Below, in pieces: positions 23,373 through 31,458 of a DNA stretch of 64,000 nucleotides. The position numbers and the translations under genes are program-made. How positions within the stretch are numbered: the stretch's first letter is position 1; each line of letters begins with the position of its first letter. The stretch comes from an uncultured Eudoraea sp. (GTDB lineage Bacteria > Bacteroidota > Bacteroidia > Flavobacteriales > Flavobacteriaceae): contig CAMYIE010000002.1 of assembly GCA_947258405.1 (NCBI GenBank), forward strand, positions 62,001 to 126,000. The letters are read 5' to 3'. Below the pieces are notes generated by a model, which saw only the letters and a program-made list of their open reading frames with translations, was not told the origin of the DNA and did not search any database.

Positions 23373-25166
23373 TTACATCCGTTCCGGCATTTGAATACCG
23401 AGCAGTGACATCCCTGATTCTATAACATAGGCAACCGTTTTGGAGAGCTTCACCCGAAACTGTCTTTTTTCGGTATCCTTTTCCCCTAATATCGTAAGCT
23501 GCTGGTAAAAGGAATTAAATTCCTTCACCAGATCATAAATGTAATTGGCTACCTGGGCCGGACTTAAGTTATCGGCTGCCTGCTGAATCGTTGTCGGAAA
23601 CTGTTCGATGATTTTAATCAGCTCCTTTTCCTTGGAATGCAGTGGCATATCCGGGTTGGTTTCCGATATATCCTGCACTTTACCATTCGCTTCGAATTTT
23701 CTCAGGATAGAGCGTATCCTGGCATAGGTATACTGTATAAACGGCCCGGTATTCCCTTGAAAATCGACAGATTCTTCCGGATTGAAGAGGATCCTTTTTT
23801 TGGGATCTACTTTAAGTATGTAATATTTTAGTGCTCCAAGACCGATTATGCGGTACAGGGCCTGTTTTTCCATATCAGAATAGCCTTCCAGTTTCCCCAA
23901 TTCTTTGGAGATCTCCCCGGCTGTCCTGGTCATCTCTGCCAGGAGGTCGTCTGCGTCGACCACTGTTCCCTCCCTGCTCTTCATTTTACCACTGGGTAGA
24001 TCTACCATGCCGTAACTCAAATGATGCAACTGATCAGCCCATGAATATCCAAGTTTCTTCAGGATCAGGAATAGTACCCTGAAATGATAATCCTGTTCGT
24101 TGCCAACCGTATAAACCATCCCGGTGATATCCGGAAAGTCTTTTACGCGCTGCAAGGCTGTTCCCAGGTCCTGAGTCATATAAACGGAAGTACCGTCGGA
24201 ACGTAAAACGATCTTCTGGTCCAGTCCATCCTCTGTGAGATCGATCCAAACACTTCCGTCTGGTTTTCTAAAAAACACCCCTTTAGAAAGGCCTTCTTCT
24301 ATAACATCCTTACCCAACAGATAGGTATCGCTTTCATGATATAGTCGATCAAAATCTACGCCCAGGTCGGTATAGGTCTTATTAAATCCCTCGTAGACCC
24401 ACTGATTCATTTGCTCCCAGAGCGCTACCACCTCGGCGTCCCCGGCTTCCCATTTACGCAACATATCCTGGGCTTCCTTCAAAATAGGAGCTTCTTTTTC
24501 TGCTTCCTCCCGCGATTTTCCTGCCTCAACCATTTTAGCAACCTCTTCCTTATAGGCTTTATCGAAGGCCACATAATAATTACCTACAAGCTTATCGCCT
24601 TTTATTCCCTCAGAAGCAGGCGTTTTACCGTCCCCGAATTTAGACCAGGCCAACATGCTTTTACATATATGGATTCCCCGATCGTTTATAATCTGTGTTT
24701 TATAAACCTTCTTTCCCGATGCTTTTAACAATTCTGCTACGGAATACCCCAGCAGGTTATTCCTAACATGTCCTAAATGAAGGGGTTTGTTGGTATTTGG
24801 TGAAGAATATTCTACCATCAAAGCTTCACCAGATGTATCGGGTAGAAACCCATACTTTTCAATAGTATCGAGCGAATTGAAAAAATATAAATAATATGCA
24901 TCACTGATCGATAAATTTAAAAACCCTTTTACAACATTAAACCCGTCGATGCTTTCAAGCTGACTATTAAGGGCTTCCCCAATGGAGGTGCCTATCGCTA
25001 CAGGATTCCCTTTTATAAATTTCAGCATCGGGAATATAACAACGGTTATATCTCCTTCAAAATCTTTACGGGTAGGCTGCAATTCAACGGTGGGTAAATC
25101 GGTTCCATATTGCTCTAACACCACTTTTTTTACTCGATCAATAAGGATCCTTTCGATATCCATCAC
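23373..25166 (-). CDS. argS: Arginyl-tRNA synthetase
   Basis: 597 residues, class I synthetase. The N-terminal Add-1 domain is followed by the HIGH-type motif in NTNKPLHLGHVRNN, the Rossmann catalytic core, and the KMSKS-equivalent SGKMKSREGTVV, then the DALR anticodon-binding domain at the C-terminus ending in GIQMPERM. Charges tRNA-Arg. The gene is monocistronic between a strong terminator and its own candidate promoter. Confidence 0.97.
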   Translation of the reverse strand: MMDIERILIDRVKKVVLEQYGTDLPTVELQPTRKDFEGDITVVIFPMLKFIKGNPVAIGTSIGEALNSQLESIDGFNVVKGFLNLSISDAYYLYFFNSLDTIEKYGFLPDTSGEALMVEYSSPNTNKPLHLGHVRNNLLGYSVAELLKASGKKVYKTQIINDRGIHICKSMLAWSKFGDGKTPASEGIKGDKLVGNYYVAFDKAYKEEVAKMVEAGKSREEAEKEAPILKEAQDMLRKWEAGDAEVVALWEQMNQWVYEGFNKTYTDLGVDFDRLYHESDTYLLGKDVIEEGLSKGVFFRKPDGSVWIDLTEDGLDQKIVLRSDGTSVYMTQDLGTALQRVKDFPDITGMVYTVGNEQDYHFRVLFLILKKLGYSWADQLHHLSYGMVDLPSGKMKSREGTVVDADDLLAEMTRTAGEISKELGKLEGYSDMEKQALYRIIGLGALKYYILKVDPKKRILFNPEESVDFQGNTGPFIQYTYARIRSILRKFEANGKVQDISETNPDMPLHSKEKELIKIIEQFPTTIQQAADNLSPAQVANYIYDLVKEFNSFYQQLTILGEKDTEKRQFRVKLSKTVAYVIESGMSLLGIQMPERM

Positions 25167-25183
25167 AACTCCTTTTAAGGCTG

Positions 25184-25191
25184 CAAAACTA
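25184..25191 (-). promoter_or_regulatory. Candidate -7 element of argS promoter
   Basis: TAGTTTTG on the minus strand fits TAnnTTTG, 17 bases before the argS ATG. The matching -33 box is not clear. Confidence 0.35.
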
Positions 25192-25289
25192 AGGAAATTT
25201 TTAGGCTTAAGAGATTAAAAATGAGGTCTCACTTCTTTTAAACAGGGCAATTGGCTATTTTTACCTAAATGCTATGAAAAAAGAATTCC

Positions 25290-25715
25290 ATGCTGGTCAA
25301 TGTTTCCTATAACAATAAGGAGATTACAAAAAAGATCGACCAGGAGGTCGGTAAGCCCTTCAATCTGAAAGAACGCTGGGCCATGGGCGGTATTGGCTCT
25401 CCTAAACTGGAGATCACCGCCAGTAGTATTGAGATCAGGAATTTGCTTATTCTCGACAATAACCTCGATTCCTGCAATATCGAATTACGCCCGCAAGGGA
25501 TCATCCTTAGATTTCGATCTCTGCTCGAAACCTTTGCGCTGATCATTCCATTTTATAAACTGTCTGTCTATAAAGGTGATCTGGGGATATATTCGGTATA
25601 CCGGGATCACCACTTTGTAAAGGTGAAAGCTGATACCAAAGCCATCCAGAAGTTTTTCAGGAAAATGTTGGATTACAAAGCCGATAATTCCCCAACCACA
25701 ATAGATGAACTCTAG
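25290..25715 (+). CDS. Conserved hypothetical protein, next to an SDR gene
   Basis: 141 residues, no signal peptide. A beta-rich first half (IGSPKLEITASSIEIRNLLILDNN) is followed by a hydrophobic patch (LETFALIIPFYKLSVYKG) and a basic C-terminal helix (KAIQKFFRKMLDYK). I do not recognise the family. An upstream ATG at 25274 is out of frame and stops quickly, so 25290 is the best start. It is three bases before the next gene, so the two are likely co-expressed. Confidence 0.65.
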   Translation: MLVNVSYNNKEITKKIDQEVGKPFNLKERWAMGGIGSPKLEITASSIEIRNLLILDNNLDSCNIELRPQGIILRFRSLLETFALIIPFYKLSVYKGDLGIYSVYRDHHFVKVKADTKAIQKFFRKMLDYKADNSPTTIDEL

Positions 25716-25718
25716 GCT

Positions 25719-27143
25719 ATGAAAATACTGGTTACTGGTGCTAATGGTTATATAGGGATGCGGCTATTGCCACAGCTCCTCTCAATGGGTCATGAAGTAG
25801 TTTGCGCTGTTAGGGATGCCAACAGGCTCAGCATCGATGCCGAAACCAGAAAAGGTCTTGAAATTATAGAAATCGACTTTTTGGAAGAGGTGGAAAGCGG
25901 GAAATTACCCCAGGATCTGGAAATCGCCTATTTTCTTATACATTCCATGAGCAATTCAACCCAGGAATTCACGGAGATGGAGGCGATTACCGCCCGTAAT
26001 TTTAATCGATATGTGGCCGATACCAATATAGAACAGGTGATATATCTCAGTGGCATTGTTAATGATGATCAGCTTTCTAAGCATTTATGGTCCAGGAGGA
26101 ATGTGGAGCAAATCCTCTCTGAAGGTTCTTACCATCTCACCGTACTTAGAGCGGGTATTATTGTGGGTTCGGGCAGTTCCTCTTTTGAGATCATCAGGGA
26201 CCTCTGTGAAAAACTGCCGCTGATGATCACTCCTAAATGGGTGTTGACCAAGTCTCAGCCTATTGCTATCCGCGATGTTATGAATTTCCTAACAGGGGTC
26301 ATCGGACACAAAGAAACCTACGATCAGGCATTCGATATCGCAGGACCCGATGTACTCACCTATAAAGAAATGTTACAGCGTTATGCCAGGATAAGAGGAT
26401 TTAAGAACTGGATCATTACAGTACCCGTGATGACTCCTAAATTATCATCATACTGGCTGTATTTCGTAACCTCCACATCATTTAAACTGGCTCTCAACCT
26501 GGTCGATAGCATGAAGATCGAAGTAATTGCAAAAGATAACCGCCTGGAAAAATTACTCGGCCTAAAAACCCATGCCTATGAGGAGGCTATCGATATGGCA
26601 TTTAAAAAGATCGAACAGAACCTGGTGGTAAGTAGCTGGAAAGATAGCATGATCAGTGGGCGTATCAACAGAAACCTGGAGAAATACATCAAGGTGCCCC
26701 AATTCGGCGTCCTGAGAGACGAGAAAACGCTTAAAGTAAGTGACCCGCAAACTGTGCTCGATCGAATATGGAAAATAGGTGGTGAAACCGGATGGTATTA
26801 CGGCAACTGGCTGTGGAAAATACGTGGGATTGTAGATAAAATTAATGGAGGGGTGGGCTTAAGAAGGGGCCGCACGCATCCCGATAAGATCTTTCCGGGA
26901 GATGCCCTGGATTTCTGGAGGGTATTGCTGGCTGACAAGGCAGGTAAACGCTTATTGCTTTTTGCAGAAATGAGACTGCCTGGGGAAGCCTGGTTGGAAT
27001 TTACCATCGATTCTGATAATGTTTTACACCAAACCGCCACGTTCAGGCCAAAAGGACTTAAAGGTCGTATCTATTGGTATTTACTACTCCCTTTCCACTA
27101 CTTCATCTTTGGCGGAATGATCCGGAATATTGCAAAAATTTAA
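25719..27143 (+). CDS. SDR-type NAD(P)-binding oxidoreductase with C-terminal DUF2867 domain
   Basis: 474 residues. The atypical short-chain dehydrogenase Rossmann domain opens with VTGANGYIGMRLL (GxxGxxG) and occupies about residues 1-270. The C-terminal part, with WKIGGETGWYYGNWLWKIRG and a terminal hydrophobic stretch, fits the DUF2867 extension that often follows NmrA-like or epimerase-like domains in Bacteroidota. Substrate unknown. It follows the 141-residue gene by three bases. Confidence 0.85.
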   Translation: MKILVTGANGYIGMRLLPQLLSMGHEVVCAVRDANRLSIDAETRKGLEIIEIDFLEEVESGKLPQDLEIAYFLIHSMSNSTQEFTEMEAITARNFNRYVADTNIEQVIYLSGIVNDDQLSKHLWSRRNVEQILSEGSYHLTVLRAGIIVGSGSSSFEIIRDLCEKLPLMITPKWVLTKSQPIAIRDVMNFLTGVIGHKETYDQAFDIAGPDVLTYKEMLQRYARIRGFKNWIITVPVMTPKLSSYWLYFVTSTSFKLALNLVDSMKIEVIAKDNRLEKLLGLKTHAYEEAIDMAFKKIEQNLVVSSWKDSMISGRINRNLEKYIKVPQFGVLRDEKTLKVSDPQTVLDRIWKIGGETGWYYGNWLWKIRGIVDKINGGVGLRRGRTHPDKIFPGDALDFWRVLLADKAGKRLLLFAEMRLPGEAWLEFTIDSDNVLHQTATFRPKGLKGRIYWYLLLPFHYFIFGGMIRNIAKI

Positions 27144-27223
27144 TAGTTTATTGGCAAGACTGGTAACGTTTTTGTGCTTAATTCGTTCTTAATAATACAG
27201 CAGCTATTAACTCAGTACCGACT

Positions 27224-28714
27224 ATGCTTAGAACGATTTACTTTTTTCTTTTACTATGGATTGGCTCTGGCGTGGCTTCCGCACAGTCTGCGTCGGTCAG
27301 TTCGAGGATTATCGACGCCAAAACAGGTGAAGGTATCCCCTATGCTACCGTTCAATATGCCGAAAACAAAGGAATTATTACAAATGATGAGGGTGAATTC
27401 AGTCTTTATTTAGCCCCGTCGATTTCCTTCGATTCGCTCTACATTTCCTCCATGGGTTATGAAAAAACCGCGGTGGCCGTTGAAAACGAAATAGATAGTA
27501 TTATCCGTATCGATCCCAAACCTATAGAACTCAGTGAGGTTTACCTTTTTGATAAGGAGCTTACCGCCCAGGAAATCATCGAAAAGGTAAAAGAACGGTT
27601 GGCGGTGAATTATGATCAGAAGCCCGTTAAACAAAGGTTGTTTTTTAGAAAATCGAGTTTGGATCGATTGCGAAAATTCGATATCGCATTTAAGGAATCG
27701 ACCATTGAAGAATTCAACAAAGCCTTTATAGACAGTGTACTTTCGGTGCTGCCAAAGGGAAATGCATATTATACGGAGAGCTTGTGCGATCTCTATATGA
27801 ACCGCGATTCCAGTCGACTAAACATCGAAAAGGCAGCTGAACTCTACGATAAGGATAATGAAGTTTCGATGGAAGCACTGGGAAAGAAGATGGAAGATAT
27901 ATTCAAGGCTAATGTAAAGCCCGATTCTTACCTCAAAATCAAATCCGGTTGGTTTGGCACCAAAGTTCAGGTAGATTCCTTACTGGAGTCTTCAGATGAA
28001 GCCTCTGAACTTGAAAAGGAATTAGCCGATGGGGAAGATGAAGACTTTCATTCACATAAAAGATGGCAGCTGGAAGAGCTTTATTCAGATTTGTTTTACA
28101 AGGAAGATTCAAAATTGAATTTTATAAAGAAATCCAACAAATACCGGTTTGCTCTAAAAGGGTACACGGCCATAGATGAGCAAGGGGTATATGTTTTGGA
28201 TTTCGAACCCAAAGGCGGCGCAGATTTTAAAGGAACCATATATGTAAATCTCGAAGACTTTGCGGTGATGAGGTTAGATTATCAGAATGTAAAGTCGCTT
28301 CGCAAAATAAAGCTTCTGGGTTTTCATTATGAGGAGACCGCCTACCAGGGAACGACAATCTACGCAAAAAACAACAATGATGTTTACGATCTGCGATTCA
28401 TAAACAGGATTGAAGGCCGTTATATGGGGGTCGACCGCCCGTTGAAAGTGATCGAAAAAAACAAGAATGTCAAAGGCCGCAGAAAACAGAATGAATTATC
28501 GCTGAACATCGATTTGGTGAATATCAATACCGAAAAATTTGAATTGGTGGTCTACGATTCTGAAGTGATCTCCGCAAGTGAGTTTGATGCCGCTAAGGAG
28601 AATGAATCGGTTAAAGCCACCTACATGTCGCGTTATGATCCCGAATTCTGGAACGGCTACAATATCATGGAACCCAATCAGGCCATCCGCGAATTCACCA
28701 TAAGTGCCAAATAG
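27224..28714 (+). CDS. Exported protein with carboxypeptidase-regulatory-like (CarboxypepD_reg/DUF5686-like) domain
   Basis: 496 residues. A signal peptide ends near GVASAQS (21). Residues about 24-95 form a transthyretin-like domain (SSRIIDAKTGEGIPYATVQY...ITNDEGEFSL). The rest is a mixed alpha/beta region rich in Lys and Glu, with a final beta-strand part similar to periplasmic or outer-membrane-associated Bacteroidota proteins. It lacks a TonB plug and barrel, so it is not a receptor. Function unknown. Confidence 0.75.
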   Translation: MLRTIYFFLLLWIGSGVASAQSASVSSRIIDAKTGEGIPYATVQYAENKGIITNDEGEFSLYLAPSISFDSLYISSMGYEKTAVAVENEIDSIIRIDPKPIELSEVYLFDKELTAQEIIEKVKERLAVNYDQKPVKQRLFFRKSSLDRLRKFDIAFKESTIEEFNKAFIDSVLSVLPKGNAYYTESLCDLYMNRDSSRLNIEKAAELYDKDNEVSMEALGKKMEDIFKANVKPDSYLKIKSGWFGTKVQVDSLLESSDEASELEKELADGEDEDFHSHKRWQLEELYSDLFYKEDSKLNFIKKSNKYRFALKGYTAIDEQGVYVLDFEPKGGADFKGTIYVNLEDFAVMRLDYQNVKSLRKIKLLGFHYEETAYQGTTIYAKNNNDVYDLRFINRIEGRYMGVDRPLKVIEKNKNVKGRRKQNELSLNIDLVNINTEKFELVVYDSEVISASEFDAAKENESVKATYMSRYDPEFWNGYNIMEPNQAIREFTISAK

Positions 28715-28785
28715 GTCATTGGGGCGAAAATCCAGTATCTTTAACTGAATTTTACAGCCAACACTACCCACCGATCGGAAATTTT

Positions 28786-30270
28786 TTGACAAATAACAGA
28801 CTTCTGGCAGTATCCCTCGGTCTGCTGCTTTTATTCACCCTGACTGTATTTCTTTTCACCAATGACAGTTACGAGCTAATAGAAAGCTGTTCGGTATGGG
28901 TCAGAAATTATTTCGGTTATTTTTACCTCTACCTTGGCCTCGGTTGTGTGTTATTGCTAGTACTATTGTCTCTATCCCCCCTGGGATCGATACGCCTGGG
29001 AAAATCAGGGCAGAAACCTGAGCATAGCAATTGGGCCTGGATCTCGATGCTCTATAGCGCGGGTATGGGAGCGGGCATACTCCTCAGGGCGGTCCAGGAA
29101 CCGGTTTTTATGTTACAAAATCCGCCGTTTAATACAACTTCCGCACGGGAAACGCTGGCTCTGGAATATACCTTTTTCCAATGGGGGTTTACCCCCTGGG
29201 CCTTTTATGGTTTATTCGCTATGATCATAGGCTATGCCTTATTCGTAAAACATAAAAAAGTAAGGGTGAGCAATGCTATAGAAGATGCTATTCCCAACAA
29301 AATGGCACGTGGGGGCATCGATATCATCACGATCCTTACCACCGTTTTTGGGCTTATCGCCGCCATTGGGTTGGGCACTACGCAGATCAATGGCGGTCTT
29401 AATCATCTAAGTGAATCGGAATTTGGTCTCGGTACTACCCTTGCCCTGGCAATCCTGATTTCGGTACTTGCCTTTATATCGGTATGGCGGGGCGTTAATA
29501 AGGGTATAAAGATGATATCTAAATTCAATATTCTAATTACCGTAGGTTTATTGATCATTGTATTTATCCTAAGTGATATGGGTGCCATCTTAGGTGCATT
29601 TCTAAGTGCCACCTTTGCCTATCTGGTAGATTTTGTACCGATGAGCATCGCCTTTGGAAATTATAACCCTGGTCTTGACTTCCTTACCGACTGGACTTTC
29701 TATTATTGGGCATTCTGGATCGCCTGGGCCCCATTCACGGGGATATTTATAGCACGGATCTCAAAAGGGCGAACCATCAGGGAGCTACTGCTGGGGGTCA
29801 TGATTATTCCATCTATCGGAACATTTCTCTGGTTTTCGGTTTTTGGGACATCGGCTTTCCAATTGATCCAAAACTGGGGAAATTATCAGGGTGAGTTCGA
29901 CAATGTATTCTCCTCCATCTTTGTTTTTTTTCAACACTACCCGATGGCCGCTTTACTTAATTTCACAACAATATTGCTTTTGATCAGTTTTTTGGTTACC
30001 TCAGTAGATTCTGCTGTACTGGTACTGAGCATGTTTACGGACCGGGGTAAAAAAACACCCAGGCGTTCTCACAGGTTTCTGTGGTCTGTTATAGTGCTGC
30101 TAGCTACCCTGGCGTTGATCGTCTTAGGTCATGCAAAAGAAGATATCGATGTACTGGTAGCCATTCAAAAATTACTGATCATTACCTCACTCCCCTTTTC
30201 GGTGTTTATGTTGGTAATGATTCCAATCTTTGTTAACTCGTTGATTCGCAATAAGAAGAAAACAGCTTAA
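28786..30270 (+). CDS. BCCT-family transporter (divergent)
   Basis: 494 residues and about 12 membrane helices. The betaine/carnitine/choline transporter signature around helix 8 is present (YYWAFWIAWAPFTGIFIARISKGRTIRE). The helix 3 motif is GMGAGILLRAVQEPV (93-107) where classical members have GMGIG...WGVAEP, so substrate or coupling ion may differ. Start is TTG at 28786; no ATG or GTG is available upstream in frame and the next ATG lies inside the conserved core. Likely role is compatible-solute or trimethylammonium uptake. Confidence 0.87.
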   Translation: MTNNRLLAVSLGLLLLFTLTVFLFTNDSYELIESCSVWVRNYFGYFYLYLGLGCVLLLVLLSLSPLGSIRLGKSGQKPEHSNWAWISMLYSAGMGAGILLRAVQEPVFMLQNPPFNTTSARETLALEYTFFQWGFTPWAFYGLFAMIIGYALFVKHKKVRVSNAIEDAIPNKMARGGIDIITILTTVFGLIAAIGLGTTQINGGLNHLSESEFGLGTTLALAILISVLAFISVWRGVNKGIKMISKFNILITVGLLIIVFILSDMGAILGAFLSATFAYLVDFVPMSIAFGNYNPGLDFLTDWTFYYWAFWIAWAPFTGIFIARISKGRTIRELLLGVMIIPSIGTFLWFSVFGTSAFQLIQNWGNYQGEFDNVFSSIFVFFQHYPMAALLNFTTILLLISFLVTSVDSAVLVLSMFTDRGKKTPRRSHRFLWSVIVLLATLALIVLGHAKEDIDVLVAIQKLLIITSLPFSVFMLVMIPIFVNSLIRNKKKTA

Positions 30271-31205
30271 TCTGTGGTTCGCGGAAGGAAAACCTCAGCC
30301 ATCATACAGCGGGCACTACCTCCGCCTCCTGCTTCTATAGTAGTCAGAGGGCTGTGAAGAATTGGGTTGAAAACCCGGAGTCTTTCAATTTGCTCTTGCG
30401 TTAAACTTTGGTATGCTGCTGAACTCATGACCAGGTATCTTTGATTATCCCTGCCAATCACCTGAAGCATATTCCCGGCGAACTGATGCATTTGTTCCTC
30501 TGTAATCTCAATGATCTCTTTTCCGTCTGCCAGCAAGTGGTCTATAACATTTTGCCGTTCATATTCATCGTCAATCGAGTCAAGGCAAATAACAGCAAAT
30601 TCCTCACCAAGGCACATCATCACATTGGTGTGGTAGATAGCCAGGCGTTCACCATCTACAGTTTGATTGGCGGTGAAAATAATAGGGATGCAATGAAAAT
30701 CTTCGCAAAACTCCAGTATCAGTTGTTCATGAGCCCGGGCAGAAAGTGTACAATATACTTTTTGATTCTCACGATCCATAACAATGCTACCAGTCCCCTC
30801 CAGATAGAGCTCATCTCTTTCGGCCGGGCTATAATCAACCAGCTGTTGAATAACAAAACCATTTTTCTCTAGTATATCCAGGATGTCTTCACGTCTTTCC
30901 TTACGGCGGTTCTCAGCAAACATCGGATAGAAAACTACGGTTCCTGAGGCATGGAACGACACCCAGTTATTGGGAAAAACTGAATCTGGCGTATCGATCT
31001 CTGTCCTGTCTTCAACAACGATGACACGCACCCCTTTATCTTCCAGAACACGAACAAAGGTGTCAAATTCGGATTGAGTCTGCTTAATAATATCGGCCGG
31101 TTCCTGATCCAGTTCTGCCTGGAAAAAGTTGTTGACGGCTGTCTGCTCGTTAGCCCGAAAATGAAAGGGCCGTATCATTAAAATAGTATTGGTGATCTGC
31201 TTCAT
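30267..31205 (-). CDS. ctlX: Citrulline/arginine deiminase-related hydrolase (CtlX-like)
   Basis: 312 residues from the ATG at 31205; a TTG nine bases earlier would add three residues. The start KQITNTILMIRPFHFRANEQT and the C-terminal GGGGSARCMMAEVF with the catalytic Cys place it in the guanidino-modifying (arginine deiminase/amidinotransferase) superfamily, in the group named CtlX after citrulline utilisation. YHTNVMMCLG supplies the His region. It ends in a four-base overlap with the convergent BCCT gene. The exact substrate is inferred from family naming only. Confidence 0.8.
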   Translation of the reverse strand: MKQITNTILMIRPFHFRANEQTAVNNFFQAELDQEPADIIKQTQSEFDTFVRVLEDKGVRVIVVEDRTEIDTPDSVFPNNWVSFHASGTVVFYPMFAENRRKERREDILDILEKNGFVIQQLVDYSPAERDELYLEGTGSIVMDRENQKVYCTLSARAHEQLILEFCEDFHCIPIIFTANQTVDGERLAIYHTNVMMCLGEEFAVICLDSIDDEYERQNVIDHLLADGKEIIEITEEQMHQFAGNMLQVIGRDNQRYLVMSSAAYQSLTQEQIERLRVFNPILHSPLTTIEAGGGGSARCMMAEVFLPRTTD

Positions 31206-31366
31206 AATATCCAATGCAAGGGGGTGTAAAATTACATATTTCCCACTTCATATTGTAACAATTAAGTACATACGGTATCTTTAAAATCAAATTGTCGGGA
31301 TGTTTAAAAAGTATTTGAATAAATATAACGATGGGCCTCTGTCCATATATAGAAGTAAAAATATTT

Positions 31367-31396
31367 TTTGATCAATGTAGGATTATCCTTATTTTG
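31367..31396 (+). promoter_or_regulatory. Candidate promoter of the GH65 gene
   Basis: TTTG at 31367-31370 is followed 18 bases later by TTATTTTG (31389-31396), one mismatch from TAnnTTTG. This is close to the Bacteroidota promoter layout and lies 62 bases before the phosphorylase ATG. Confidence 0.35.
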
Positions 31397-31458
31397 CATG
31401 TAGGCGCCAACAGCTTCGTATTTATTGATCCTGCCCCTCTAAATCCAATTTTGTTTCG

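Noticed and set aside
31215..31458. Possible small gene or RNA between ctlX and the GH65 gene
   Set aside because: No reading frame with a convincing start and no stable hairpin was seen; only a candidate promoter is supported.
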